DNA of 64,000 nucleotides from NCBI RefSeq assembly GCF_024708915.1, contig NZ_JANJXQ010000133.1, forward strand, positions 11,007 through 75,006. Direction: 5' to 3'. The DNA is from Thiobacillus sp. GTDB lineage: Bacteria; Pseudomonadota; Gammaproteobacteria; Burkholderiales; Thiobacillaceae. The notes under the pieces are model-generated. The model worked only from the letters and a program-made list of their open reading frames with translations, had not been told where the DNA came from and did not search any database. Shown piece after piece: positions 1 to 8,396 of the stretch (position 1 is the first letter of the stretch; each line of letters opens with the position of its first letter). A program made the position numbers and the translations under genes.

Positions 1-182
1 AACGACTGCGCTTCGTTCTGAAGCTGCTTGATCTGGTTATTGATCTGCTCCAGCGTGCGAACCGCCGTCATCGTGTTCTGCACGAGATTGGTCGGATCAA
101 TGACGACCCATTGCGCTTGTGCGACCGGCATGGCGCCGACGAATGCGAAAACAAGAGCAGCGGCAAGAAGACGTTTTTTCAT
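1..182 (-). CDS. trbJ: TrbJ, conjugal transfer protein, N-terminal part (cut by window edge)
   Basis: The reverse strand opens at an ATG at 182 whose TGA neighbour is the trbE stop (ATGA overlap). The reading frame stays open to base 1, giving about 60 residues. They begin MKKRLLAAALVFAFVGAMPV and then AQAQWVVIDP, a clear Sec signal peptide with an AQA cleavage site, followed by a Q/N-rich coiled-coil start (QINNQINQLQ). This is how TrbJ (VirB5-like mating-pair component) starts in Tn4371/RP4-type systems. It is expected to act in the periplasm or pilus base. The C-terminal three quarters lie outside the window. Identification rests on the signal peptide, the coiled coil and its place directly after trbE. 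Confidence 0.8.
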   Translation of the reverse strand, partial: MKKRLLAAALVFAFVGAMPVAQAQWVVIDPTNLVQNTMTAVRTLEQINNQIKQLQNEAQS

Positions 183-2629
183 GGCGAAACCTCCAGAGGT
201 TGGGAAGCAAGGAAGGACGCGGCCGAGGGAGCGGACGGCAATAGGTCGGCCGCCCAATCGAGGCTGCGGTGACGCAGCCAGGCACCGACGAAGCCCGGTG
301 TTCCGGCATCGCGCAGCACGCTGTCGATAGCGCGCTGGTCTTGGGGCGTCGAAGCGCCCGCGAAGGCGAGCGTGACCGGCCCGAGGTCCAGGTCGAACAG
401 ACGGTTGCCGAGACGCGACTGGTAGTAGTAGTCGCGCTTGGGCTGCGCGGTGGCGACGATCTCGATTTGCCGGGCATTCAGCCCGAAGCCCTCGTAGATG
501 GTGCGAATCTGCGGCTCGGTCGCCTGCGGATTCGGCAGGAAGATGCGGCTCGCGCAGCTTTCGATGATCGCGGGCGCGATGGTCGAGTCTTTGATATCGG
601 CCAGCGACTGCGTGGCAAAGATGACGCTGACGTTCTTCTTGCGCAGCGTCTTGAGCCATTGGCGAATGCGCGCCGCAAACACCGGGTCGTCCAGGAACAG
701 CCAGGCTTCATCGAGGATCAGCAGCGTTGGCGCGCCATCGAAACGCTCATCGAAGCGCGCGAACAGGTAGCCCAGCACGGCCAGCACCGCCGCCTTGCTG
801 TGCATCAGTTCCTCCATCTCGAAGCCCTGAACGTCGCCCACGCCCAGCCGGTCGCTGTCGGCATCCAGCAGCTTGCCGTGAGCGCCGCCGAGCACGTAGG
901 GCGCGAGCGCCTGGCGCAGCACGTTGGATTGCAGCAGCACCGATAGGCCGGTGAGCGTGCGCTGCTCCACGGGCGCGCCTGCGAGACTGCCGAGCGCCGA
1001 CCAGATAGCCACCTTCTCATCGGGGCCGATCGCAATGCCTTCATGCCGCAGGCGGCCTTCAACCCACTCGGCCGCCCAAGTGCGATAGCCTTCCCGGTCG
1101 ATGCGTGCGAGCGGCTGAAACGCGATCGCACCGTCGGCGCCCAAGTCGTAGTGCTCGCCGCCCAGGCCGAGAATGGTGGCGCGCATGGAGCGCCCCATGT
1201 CGAAGGCGAAGATGCGCGAGCCGGGATAGCGGCGGAACTGCATCGCCAGCGTGGCGAGCAGAACCGACTTGCCCATGCCGGTCGGGCCGGCCACCAGCGT
1301 ATGTCCCACGTCGCCGATGTGCGTCACCAGCCGGAACGGCGTCGCGCCCTCGGTGCGCGTGACGATCAGCGGCGGGCCGTCGAGGTGGGCGTTCTTCTCC
1401 GGCCCGGCCCACACCGCCGACACCGGCATCAGATGCGAGAGGTTCAGCGTCGAGACGATGGGCTGGCGCACATTGGCGTAGGCATTGCCCGGCACCGAAG
1501 ACAGCCAAGCCTCCACAGCATTGAGCGTTTCAGGGATGGTCACGAAGCCACGCCCCTGGATGACGCGCTCCACCCTGCGCAGCTTTTCGTCGGCCGTGTT
1601 GGCGTCAGGGTCGAGCACTGTCACGGTCGCGGTGACGTAGCCGAAGGCGACTTGGTCGCTGCCCAGTTCCTGCAAGGCCGAGTCCGCGTCAGCGGCCTTG
1701 TTGCTGGCATCGGTATCGACCAACGGGCTTTCCTGTTGGAAGATGGTTTCGCGTAGCAGCGCAAGGACGTTCTTGCGCTTGGCGAACCACTGCCGGCGCA
1801 GGCGGCCCAGCTCTTTCTCGGCCTCGGCCTTGTCCATACAGAGGAAGCGCGTGCTCCAGCGGTAGGCGAAGCCGAGCCGGTTGAGGTCGTCCAGAATCCC
1901 CGGCCAGGTCGAGGTCGGGAAGCCGCGCACCGTCACCACACGCAGGTGCTGGTCGCCCAGCATGGGTGCGAGGCCGCCGACCAGCGGTGCATCGGCCAGC
2001 AGCGCGTCGAGATGGAACGGCACTTCCGGCACACCGATGCGGTAGCGATGCGCCGAGACAGTCGCATGCAGGTAGGTCAGGGTCTGGCTGTCGTCGAGCC
2101 AGGTGATCTCCGGCATCACGCCGTCCAGCAGGTCATAGATGCGGTCGGTTTCGGCGACGAAGGCCGACAAGCGTTCGCGCCAGTCCACGCCTTGCGTGGG
2201 CGTGTTCTCGTAGAGCATCTTGGCCGCGCGAGCGCGGGACTCCTCGGGCGGCAGGCATAGGAGCGTGAGGTGATAGCCACTCTCGAAGTGGTTGCCCGAT
2301 TCCTCGAAAGTCGCGCGCCGCTCCTCGTCGACCAGCCAGGACAACGGTTCTGGGAAATCCGAGTGTGGATAGTTCGCCGCCGGCCGGCGTTCGGCTTCGA
2401 CGAACAGTGCCCAGCCCGTGCCAAGCCGGCGCAGCGCGTTGTTCAGCCGCGCCGTGGTGGCGATCAGCTCACTCTGCGTCGCACTGTCCAGGTCCGGCCC
2501 ACGAAAGCGCGCCGTGCGCTGGAAGCTGCCATCCTTGTTGAGCACCACGCCCGGCGCGACCAGACCGGCCCAAGGCAGCCAGTCGGCAAGCAAGGCCGGG
2601 CGCTGGCGGTATTCGGCGAGGTTCAGCAT
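179..2629 (-). CDS. trbE: TrbE, VirB4-family conjugation ATPase
   Basis: The 816-residue protein has the size and layout of TrbE/VirB4, the cytoplasmic ATPase that powers assembly of the type IV secretion channel. A Walker A motif (GPTGMGKSVLLATLAMQF) lies near residue 450 and a Walker B (LLILDEAW) near residue 640, followed by a conserved Q-loop (IFATQSLADI). The N-terminal half has the CagE/TrbE-type fold features. It starts ATG 10 nt after the trbD stop and ends in a 4-nt overlap with trbJ, so it is part of one long minus-strand operon. It is the largest and best-conserved trb gene here and appears intact. Confidence 0.96.
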   Translation of the reverse strand: MLNLAEYRQRPALLADWLPWAGLVAPGVVLNKDGSFQRTARFRGPDLDSATQSELIATTARLNNALRRLGTGWALFVEAERRPAANYPHSDFPEPLSWLVDEERRATFEESGNHFESGYHLTLLCLPPEESRARAAKMLYENTPTQGVDWRERLSAFVAETDRIYDLLDGVMPEITWLDDSQTLTYLHATVSAHRYRIGVPEVPFHLDALLADAPLVGGLAPMLGDQHLRVVTVRGFPTSTWPGILDDLNRLGFAYRWSTRFLCMDKAEAEKELGRLRRQWFAKRKNVLALLRETIFQQESPLVDTDASNKAADADSALQELGSDQVAFGYVTATVTVLDPDANTADEKLRRVERVIQGRGFVTIPETLNAVEAWLSSVPGNAYANVRQPIVSTLNLSHLMPVSAVWAGPEKNAHLDGPPLIVTRTEGATPFRLVTHIGDVGHTLVAGPTGMGKSVLLATLAMQFRRYPGSRIFAFDMGRSMRATILGLGGEHYDLGADGAIAFQPLARIDREGYRTWAAEWVEGRLRHEGIAIGPDEKVAIWSALGSLAGAPVEQRTLTGLSVLLQSNVLRQALAPYVLGGAHGKLLDADSDRLGVGDVQGFEMEELMHSKAAVLAVLGYLFARFDERFDGAPTLLILDEAWLFLDDPVFAARIRQWLKTLRKKNVSVIFATQSLADIKDSTIAPAIIESCASRIFLPNPQATEPQIRTIYEGFGLNARQIEIVATAQPKRDYYYQSRLGNRLFDLDLGPVTLAFAGASTPQDQRAIDSVLRDAGTPGFVGAWLRHRSLDWAADLLPSAPSAASFLASQPLEVSP

Positions 2630-2639
2630 GGCATGGTCC

Positions 2640-2909
2640 TCACACGTCCAGCAGCGGCTTGTGTTTCAGGTGCGTCGCAAACACCTGCATGAACTGCGGA
2701 TCGACGCGCGCTCCCCACATCGCCAGCGAGTGGCCGACGATCCAGAGCACCAAACCCGGAATCCACAGTTGCAGGCCTAGGCCCACGGCGGCGGCCATGG
2801 TGCCGTTGGCAATCGCCACGGTGCGCGGTGCACCGCCCAGCAGGATCGGCTCGGTCAGCGAGCGATGCAGCGGAATCTCGAAGCCCGGCAGGTCGTTGGC
2901 CGTGCTCAT
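2640..2909 (-). CDS. trbD: TrbD, inner-membrane T4SS component (VirB3-like)
   Basis: An 89-residue protein beginning MSTANDLPGFEIPLHRSLTE, with the LHRSLTEP motif typical of TrbD/VirB3 and one long hydrophobic stretch (residues 36-65). A longer in-frame upstream extension exists, but it would cover trbC. The ATG at 2909 overlaps the trbC stop (ATGA), which decides the start. TrbD sits in the inner membrane and is thought to work with TrbE. It lies between trbC and trbE, the standard order. Confidence 0.9.
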   Translation of the reverse strand: MSTANDLPGFEIPLHRSLTEPILLGGAPRTVAIANGTMAAAVGLGLQLWIPGLVLWIVGHSLAMWGARVDPQFMQVFATHLKHKPLLDV

Positions 2910-3283
2910 ACGACGGCCCCGCCGGAGAAGCTGAAGAACGACAGGAAGAACGAGGATGCGGCAAACGCGATGGACAGACCGAAGACGATCTGGATCAGCT
3001 TGCGAAAACCCCCAGACGTGTCTCCGAAGGCCAGCGCCAGGCCGGTGGAAATGATGATGATGACCGCGATGATCCGCGCCACCGGCCCCTGGATGGAGTC
3101 GAGGATAGACTGCAGCGGCCCTTCCCAAGGCATCGAAGAGCCGGCTGCTTTCGCCGTTCCAGCCGTCATCAGCATCGCTGCGGCCAGCAGCAGGCCGTGA
3201 TGGGCAGGCTCGGCCAGACGGCGCAGGCGGACGAGGATCGAAGCCGGATTTGCGGAAAAGCGGAAAGCATGGGTGTGCGTCAT
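2906..3283 (-). CDS. trbC: TrbC, pilin-like conjugation protein (VirB2 family)
   Basis: A 125-residue protein with a long N-terminal signal region (positive residues, then LLLAAAMLMTAGTAKAAGS, cleavage near residue 47). Two hydrophobic segments follow, at residues 69-86 and 98-118. That is the VirB2/TrbC prepilin architecture: after processing it would polymerise into the conjugative pilus. The ATG at 3283 overlaps the trbB stop and the trbC stop overlaps the trbD start. In RP4, TraF matures TrbC; a TraF-like peptidase is encoded at 17.8-18.4 kb in this window, which fits. Confidence 0.92.
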   Translation of the reverse strand: MTHTHAFRFSANPASILVRLRRLAEPAHHGLLLAAAMLMTAGTAKAAGSSMPWEGPLQSILDSIQGPVARIIAVIIIISTGLALAFGDTSGGFRKLIQIVFGLSIAFAASSFFLSFFSFSGGAVV

Positions 3284-4320
3284 GGCAGTTCTCCAGTGTG
3301 GTTGGGGGACGGGGAAGGAACGACGGAAGAAAGTGGCAACAGCTCGGGAAACGGTGTTTCCAGCATGTCCGCCAGGCGATAACCCGCGCCATCGAAGCCG
3401 GCGACGCGGGCAATGGTTTCGATGCGACGCTTGCGACCGCGGCCGACGATGAATACGACGACGTTCACCGCCTCGGCGATCAGTGCGCGCGGCGGATTCA
3501 CCGCGACTTCGAGAACCAACTGTTCCAGGCGCAGCAGCGCGCCCAACGCGGAGCCGGCGTGGATGGTGGCGATGCCGCCGGGATGGCCGGTGCCCCAGAC
3601 CTTGATGAGATCCAGCGCCTCGCCGCCGCGCACCTCGCCAACGACCACGCGGTCGGGGCGCAGCCGCATCGTGGCGCGCACCAGCTCGGCCATGGACACG
3701 ACGCCCGCGCGGGTGCGCAGCGGCACGTGGTCGCGCGCGGCGCATTGCAGCTCGATGGTGTCTTCGAGCACCAGCACGCGGTCGCCGGTGACGGCGATCT
3801 CTGCGAGCAAGGCATTGGCAAGTGTGGTTTTGCCGGTACTGGTGCCGCCGGCAATCAGGATGTTCCGCCGCTCGCGCACCGCGCGGCGCAGGAACTCGGC
3901 CTGTGGTGCGGACAGGATGCCGTCGGCCACGTAGCGATCCAGGCCGATGATATTCACGGCCCGCTTGCGCAACGCAAAGGCAGGCCCCGGCGCGGCCGGC
4001 GGCAGGATGCCCTCGAAGCGTTCGCCCGTTTCGGGTAGCTCGGCGGTCAGCAGCGGTTGGCCGCGATGCACTTCAGCGCCGACGTGCGCCGCGACCAGTC
4101 GGATGATGCGTTCACCGTCTTGCTCGGACAGTTCCACGCCCAGCGGTGCGCGGCCGGACGACAGGCGATCCACCCACAGTGACCGGTCAGGGTTGAGCAT
4201 GATTTCCACCACGTCCGGGTCTTCCAATGCGGCGGCAATCACTGGTCCCATGGCCGTGCGCAACATGCGGATACGGCGATCCAGCGACGTGGTGATGGGC
4301 GACTGCGGAACGGCACTCAT
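3280..4320 (-). CDS. trbB: TrbB, VirB11-type secretion ATPase
   Basis: A 346-residue hexameric-ATPase relative of VirB11. The Walker A is GGTSTGKTTLANALL, the Asp box LVLEDTIELQC, and a Walker-B/His-box region reads VVGEVRGGEALDLIKVWGTGHPG without interruption in the sequence. It would act at the cytoplasmic face of the transfer channel. The ATG at 4320 overlaps the stop of the CopG-like gene, and the trbB stop overlaps trbC. A longer open frame runs upstream to 4935, but that part is the shadow of the CopG-like gene and traG, so the MSAVPQ start is preferred. Confidence 0.95.
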   Translation of the reverse strand: MSAVPQSPITTSLDRRIRMLRTAMGPVIAAALEDPDVVEIMLNPDRSLWVDRLSSGRAPLGVELSEQDGERIIRLVAAHVGAEVHRGQPLLTAELPETGERFEGILPPAAPGPAFALRKRAVNIIGLDRYVADGILSAPQAEFLRRAVRERRNILIAGGTSTGKTTLANALLAEIAVTGDRVLVLEDTIELQCAARDHVPLRTRAGVVSMAELVRATMRLRPDRVVVGEVRGGEALDLIKVWGTGHPGGIATIHAGSALGALLRLEQLVLEVAVNPPRALIAEAVNVVVFIVGRGRKRRIETIARVAGFDGAGYRLADMLETPFPELLPLSSVVPSPSPNHTGELP

Positions 4321-4781
4321 TGGGCACGCTCCTGCGCTTCGGCCAACGCAGCCGCGTCGTCCAATCGAACGCTGTCTGGCTGCAATTCCTCCACAACGTC
4401 GCGCACCAGACTGCGCCCGCGCAGCAGGTGGCGACCGAGCTGTTCGACGAACTGCTCGAAGCGGACCTTGCCCTGGGCGCGGGCCGCGTCCTGATGCGCC
4501 TCGGGAACCGGCGTGCTGACAGTGAGGAAGTAGCGGATGAACAGTGCCAGCGTCTCGATCTCGATGTTCTGATCGCGCTCCAGTCGCTCGAACTGGCGTG
4601 TCAGCCGGTCGAGCCGCTTGGCGATGGCCGCCTCGCGCTGGTCGCCCGCGTCCGGCGATAGCCAGGACGCCAGCGCCGCCGCGACGATGGACGACTTGGA
4701 CACGCCTTTCTTGGCGGCCAGTTCGTCCAGACGCTTCGCATGCTCGGGCGGAATGAACAGGTTGAGGCGGTATTGGCTCAT
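4317..4781 (-). CDS. CopG-like ribbon-helix-helix protein between traG and trbB
   Basis: A 154-residue protein with an N-terminal ribbon-helix-helix signature (MSQYRLNLFIPPEHAKRLDE then LAAKKGVSKSSIVAAALASW). A long charged helix follows, with likely coiled-coil character (residues 50-75), and then a C-terminal segment of unknown role. Tn4371-family ICEs carry a gene of this type at exactly this place. It overlaps traG and trbB by 4 nt on each side. It probably binds DNA and may tune the trb operon; that role is inferred, not shown by the sequence. Confidence 0.85.
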   Translation of the reverse strand: MSQYRLNLFIPPEHAKRLDELAAKKGVSKSSIVAAALASWLSPDAGDQREAAIAKRLDRLTRQFERLERDQNIEIETLALFIRYFLTVSTPVPEAHQDAARAQGKVRFEQFVEQLGRHLLRGRSLVRDVVEELQPDSVRLDDAAALAEAQERAQ

Positions 4782-6784
4782 AGCTGGATTCCGTCGTCGG
4801 GATCGAGGGACGCCAGCCGGGCCGTGCGCTGCATGGCCGGGTCAAGCTGGCGAGGGAGCGGCAGCGGCAAGTCGTCGTCATCGAGCAGCGCGAGGTCGTT
4901 GCTTGCTGGCTCTTGCTCGGGGCTGTACGCGGCAACCTCGGACAGCTCGGGTTGCCGACGTGGCCCGCCGTCGTCGGCGGTGCTGGTTACGCTGATGGTC
5001 AGGGCTGCGGCTGTGGTTGGTTCTGTCGGCACGGCCGGGATTGCGATACCGCTCCAGTCGTCGGGACGCAAAGGCGGTGCGTCGGTGTAGCGGTTGGCCG
5101 CAAGTGTTGGCGGCGGCAGCACGCGCCGCTTGAAGTTGGCATCCGCGAAGTAGCGCAGCTTCTTGGCCTTGATCGGCGCCACGCTGGACACCATCACCAC
5201 AGCTTCGTCGGGCGGGAGTTGCATCACCTCACCAGGCGTCAGCAGCGGGCGGGCCGTTTCCTGGCGCGACACCATCAGGTGTCCCAGCCACGGCGCAAGC
5301 CGGTGACCGGCGTAGTTGCGCTGCGCGCGTAGTTCGGTGGCCGTGCCCAGCGTCTCGGAGATGCGCTTGGCGGTGCGTTCGTCGTTGGTGGCGAACGTCA
5401 CCCGGACATGGCAGTTGTCGAGGATGGAATGGTTCTGGCCGTAGGCTTTGTCGATCTGATTGAGCGACTGCGCGATCAGGAAGCTGCGGATGCCGTAGCC
5501 GGCCATGAACGCCAAGGCCGTCTCAAAGAAGTCCAGGCGTCCCAATGCCGGGAACTCGTCGAGCATCAGCAGCAGTTTGTGGCGACGTGCGATGCCGTCG
5601 CTGCCGTCGAGCGATTCGGTCAGGCGTCGGCCGATCTGGTTGAGGATCAGACGCACCAGCGGCTTGGTGCGGCTGATGTCGGATGGCGGCACGACAAGGT
5701 ACAGCGAGACGGGATGCTCGGATGCGATCAGGTCGGCGATACGCCAGTCGCAGCGCGAGGTGACTTCGGCCACCGTGGGATCGCGGTACAGGCCGAGAAA
5801 GGACATGGCCGTTGACAGCACGCCCGAGCGCTCGTTGTCGCTCTTGTTGAGAACTTCGCGTGCGGCCGAAGCGACGACGGGATGCGGCGTGTCACCGAGG
5901 TGCCGCGTCGTCATCATCCGATGCAGCGTCAGCTCAAACGGGCACGCCGGGTCGGACAGGAAGTTGGCTACGCCACGCAGCGTCTTGTCTTCCCCTGCAT
6001 AGAGCACATGCAGGATGGCACCGACCAGCAGCGCGTGCGAAGTCTTTTCCCAATGGTTGCGGCGTTCGAGTGCACCTTCGGGATCGACCAGGATGTCGGC
6101 GATGTTCTGCACGTCACGCACTTCATGCGCACCGCGTCGGACCTCCAGTAGCGGGTTGTACGCGGCTGATTTAGGATCGGTGGGATTGAACAGCAGGCAG
6201 TGCGAGAAGCGCGAGCGCCAGCCTGCGGTGATCTGCCAGTTCTCGCCCTTGATGTCGTGGATGACAGCAGACGCGGGCCAGGAAAGCAGCGTTGGCACCA
6301 CGAGGCCGACGCCCTTGCCGGAGCGCGTCGGCGCGAAGGTCAGAACGTGTTCTGGTCCTTCGTGCCGTAGGTACTGATCGTCATACAACCCGAGAAAAAC
6401 GCCGGCTGGCTGATTCAGCCCGGCTTTGCGAATGTCGGCTGCATCGGCCCAGCGCGCCGAACCATAGGTCGTGACCAGTTTCGATTGCCGCGAACGCCAC
6501 ACCGACATGCCGATGGCAACCAGCACGGCGCCCAGGCCGCTGCCGCCTGCGATCGCGCCGCCGATGTCGAAGACATGCGGCGCGTAGGCATCGAAGAAGA
6601 ACCACCACTCGAACAGCCGCCAGGGGTGATAGACCGGCGTACCGAAGAAATCGAACCACGGCGAGCCCAGGCGTAGCTGGTAGCCCAGGGCGGCGGCTGT
6701 CCATTGCGTGGCTCCCCACACACCGGCGATCACGATGCTGAATACAGCAACGATTTGCCCGAACAGCACACCCTGACCTTGCAT
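4778..6784 (-). CDS. traG: TraG, VirD4-type coupling protein
   Basis: A 668-residue type IV coupling protein. Two transmembrane segments lie near the N-terminus. The Walker A (APTRSGKGVGLVVPTLLS) is near residue 165 and the Walker B (LLMLDEFPALGRLDF) near residue 410. It links the relaxase-DNA complex to the TrbB/E channel. Earlier in-frame codons exist, but the ATG at 6784 has a strong GGAGG seven or so bases upstream and gives the normal length, so it is chosen. It heads the minus-strand operon that runs through trbJ; the 220-bp gap before it probably holds the promoter. Confidence 0.95.
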   Translation of the reverse strand: MQGQGVLFGQIVAVFSIVIAGVWGATQWTAAALGYQLRLGSPWFDFFGTPVYHPWRLFEWWFFFDAYAPHVFDIGGAIAGGSGLGAVLVAIGMSVWRSRQSKLVTTYGSARWADAADIRKAGLNQPAGVFLGLYDDQYLRHEGPEHVLTFAPTRSGKGVGLVVPTLLSWPASAVIHDIKGENWQITAGWRSRFSHCLLFNPTDPKSAAYNPLLEVRRGAHEVRDVQNIADILVDPEGALERRNHWEKTSHALLVGAILHVLYAGEDKTLRGVANFLSDPACPFELTLHRMMTTRHLGDTPHPVVASAAREVLNKSDNERSGVLSTAMSFLGLYRDPTVAEVTSRCDWRIADLIASEHPVSLYLVVPPSDISRTKPLVRLILNQIGRRLTESLDGSDGIARRHKLLLMLDEFPALGRLDFFETALAFMAGYGIRSFLIAQSLNQIDKAYGQNHSILDNCHVRVTFATNDERTAKRISETLGTATELRAQRNYAGHRLAPWLGHLMVSRQETARPLLTPGEVMQLPPDEAVVMVSSVAPIKAKKLRYFADANFKRRVLPPPTLAANRYTDAPPLRPDDWSGIAIPAVPTEPTTAAALTISVTSTADDGGPRRQPELSEVAAYSPEQEPASNDLALLDDDDLPLPLPRQLDPAMQRTARLASLDPDDGIQL

Positions 6785-6894
6785 CTTGACCTCCCGATTT
6801 CTCCTGCGCGGCAAATGGCACGAAAACATGCCGCACACGCGAGATTCGGGTCTGGATCAAGGCCGGTCAAAGACCGTTATCGGGACAAAGATGC

Positions 6895-6909
6895 TTGATA
6901 AAACATCAA
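6895..6909. promoter_or_regulatory. Short inverted repeat upstream of traG
   Basis: TTGAT-AAAAC-ATCAA is a perfect 5-bp inverted repeat with a 5-bp spacer, about 110 bp upstream of the traG start in the 221-bp gap between eexN and traG. It has the T-N11-A form of LysR-type binding sites, and a LysR gene lies 0.4 kb away. The assignment is a suggestion only. Confidence 0.3.
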
Positions 6910-7005
6910 TTCATGTAGCGGCGAAGTCAATAAAAACGCCGCAAGCGACGGAGCGTTGCAGCGTATCGAGCAAATAAATGCGGTTTTGTTGCAAGTCGTC
7001 CAAGA

Positions 7006-7281
7006 TCAGAACTTGGGCTGCTCCTTCGACGGCGTGTAGGGTGTTTTGCCGTCGCCGAGAAAGCGTCGGTTCGTCGCTTCAGCCACTCGGTTGCAGAGTT
7101 CATCGCCGAGCTTCTCGCGATCGGTCTTGCACTGCTGGCGCAGTTCTTTCAGGCGTTCTGGATTGGCTGCGAGCGATTCAACCGTTTCGTTTGGCACAGA
7201 CCTCCTACTCGCCTCGGTCGACTCGGGTTTGCCGCAAGCCACAAGCATTGCGGTAAGCAGAAGCGGGGCAATTTTTCTCAT
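7006..7281 (-). CDS. EexN-like entry-exclusion lipoprotein
   Basis: A 91-residue lipoprotein. It has a short signal peptide ending in the lipobox LVAC (Cys16), then a small domain with VESLAANPERLKELRQQC and a later Cys (ELCNRV). This pattern, in which an acidic-aromatic helix carries LKEL and two cysteines, is that of the EexN family of small lipoproteins that accompany conjugation genes and are thought to block redundant transfer. The ATG at 7281 overlaps the lysR stop, so the two are co-transcribed. The assignment to EexN is by motif and context. Confidence 0.75.
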   Translation of the reverse strand: MRKIAPLLLTAMLVACGKPESTEASRRSVPNETVESLAANPERLKELRQQCKTDREKLGDELCNRVAEATNRRFLGDGKTPYTPSKEQPKF

Positions 7282-8222
7282 GGCCCGATTTCCTCCGTCG
7301 GATCAGGTTTTTCTCTTGCTGCAGATATCTTTCCGTTTGAAGGCTCAACGGCATAGACCCTTTCGATGAAACGGATCAGAGCATCCGAAGGTTCGCTCCC
7401 CACTCGCAGTAGGTAAGTAGTGAGCGTGTGCGAGCCACCGGCCAGCGGTCGCGCTACGACGCTTGGTTCACGGCTGGCGGCTATTTGGGAGGCGCCGGCC
7501 AATCCCAGTGCAAAACCCGCTGACACCAACGTCATCATCAGGTCGAAGGACGCAACCCGTTCGGCGATCAACGGTTCTTGATCAACCCGGCGCAGCACGC
7601 GTTCGACTTGGCGAGCATGTCCCTCGCATGCGTTCGTGTCGCCGAGTACCAAGGGGTAGCGCAGCACCTCATCCAGAGGCACTTGCTTGTAAGCAAGCAA
7701 GGGGTGGCGTGCAGGCACTGCCACCATCAATGGATCATGCCAGACGGGTTCCGCAATAAGTTCATCGCCGACCTCATTCGATTGAGCGAACCCTACGTCA
7801 TACAGATCGTCGTGCAGCCCCTTGATCTGTTGCGACAAGGGAACCACCGCGAGGCGAACCTCGATCTCTGGCTCTTCCTGCCGGCTAAGCGCCAGAAGGG
7901 CAGAAAAGCACGTCGGTGTAATGCAGTCAGACAAGGCGATGCGCAATTGACCGTGGAAGCCGTTGGTGGCGGCCTTCACGCTGTCGCGAGCCTGCTGAAT
8001 GGCAACGAAGACACGTGGCACGTGCTGCAGAAAGAGTACTCCCGCGCGCGTCAAACGGGTGCTGCGCGTAGTACGGGAGAATAGCTGAGTGCCCAACTCC
8101 TCTTCTAGATCCCTTATGGCACGTGACAGAGGCGACTGCTCGATATGCAACCGCTCGGCCGCGCGAGCGAAGTGGAGTTCTTCCGCTACCGCAAGAAAGC
8201 AACGAAGGTGGCGAAGCTCCAT
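7278..8222 (-). CDS. LysR-family transcriptional regulator of the ICE (TraR-like)
   Basis: A 314-residue LysR-type regulator. The N-terminal winged HTH (MELRHLRCFLAVAEELHFAR, then AAERLHIEQSPLSRAIRDLE) is followed by a type 2 periplasmic-binding-like effector domain. Tn4371-type ICEs carry a LysR gene just upstream of traG, and here it is followed directly by the EexN-like gene and traG in the same orientation. It may control transfer. The quorum-sensing cargo begins 175 bp upstream of it. No frameshift or missing motif is visible. Confidence 0.9.
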   Translation of the reverse strand: MELRHLRCFLAVAEELHFARAAERLHIEQSPLSRAIRDLEEELGTQLFSRTTRSTRLTRAGVLFLQHVPRVFVAIQQARDSVKAATNGFHGQLRIALSDCITPTCFSALLALSRQEEPEIEVRLAVVPLSQQIKGLHDDLYDVGFAQSNEVGDELIAEPVWHDPLMVAVPARHPLLAYKQVPLDEVLRYPLVLGDTNACEGHARQVERVLRRVDQEPLIAERVASFDLMMTLVSAGFALGLAGASQIAASREPSVVARPLAGGSHTLTTYLLRVGSEPSDALIRFIERVYAVEPSNGKISAAREKPDPTEEIGP

Positions 8223-8396
8223 CTATCTCCCCCTCTCGCTCTTTTCCCACAAGGACGCCAGTGCGCAGGAAATGTCAATTGTGTAGCGTTGCGGGAGATG
8301 AACCATATGTGCAGGGTAAGCATTCCTCCTACAACCTGTATGCTAAAAAGGGGATAGGTCAATGTGTTCCTAAATATGCTCTTGTAGAGCCGGAAT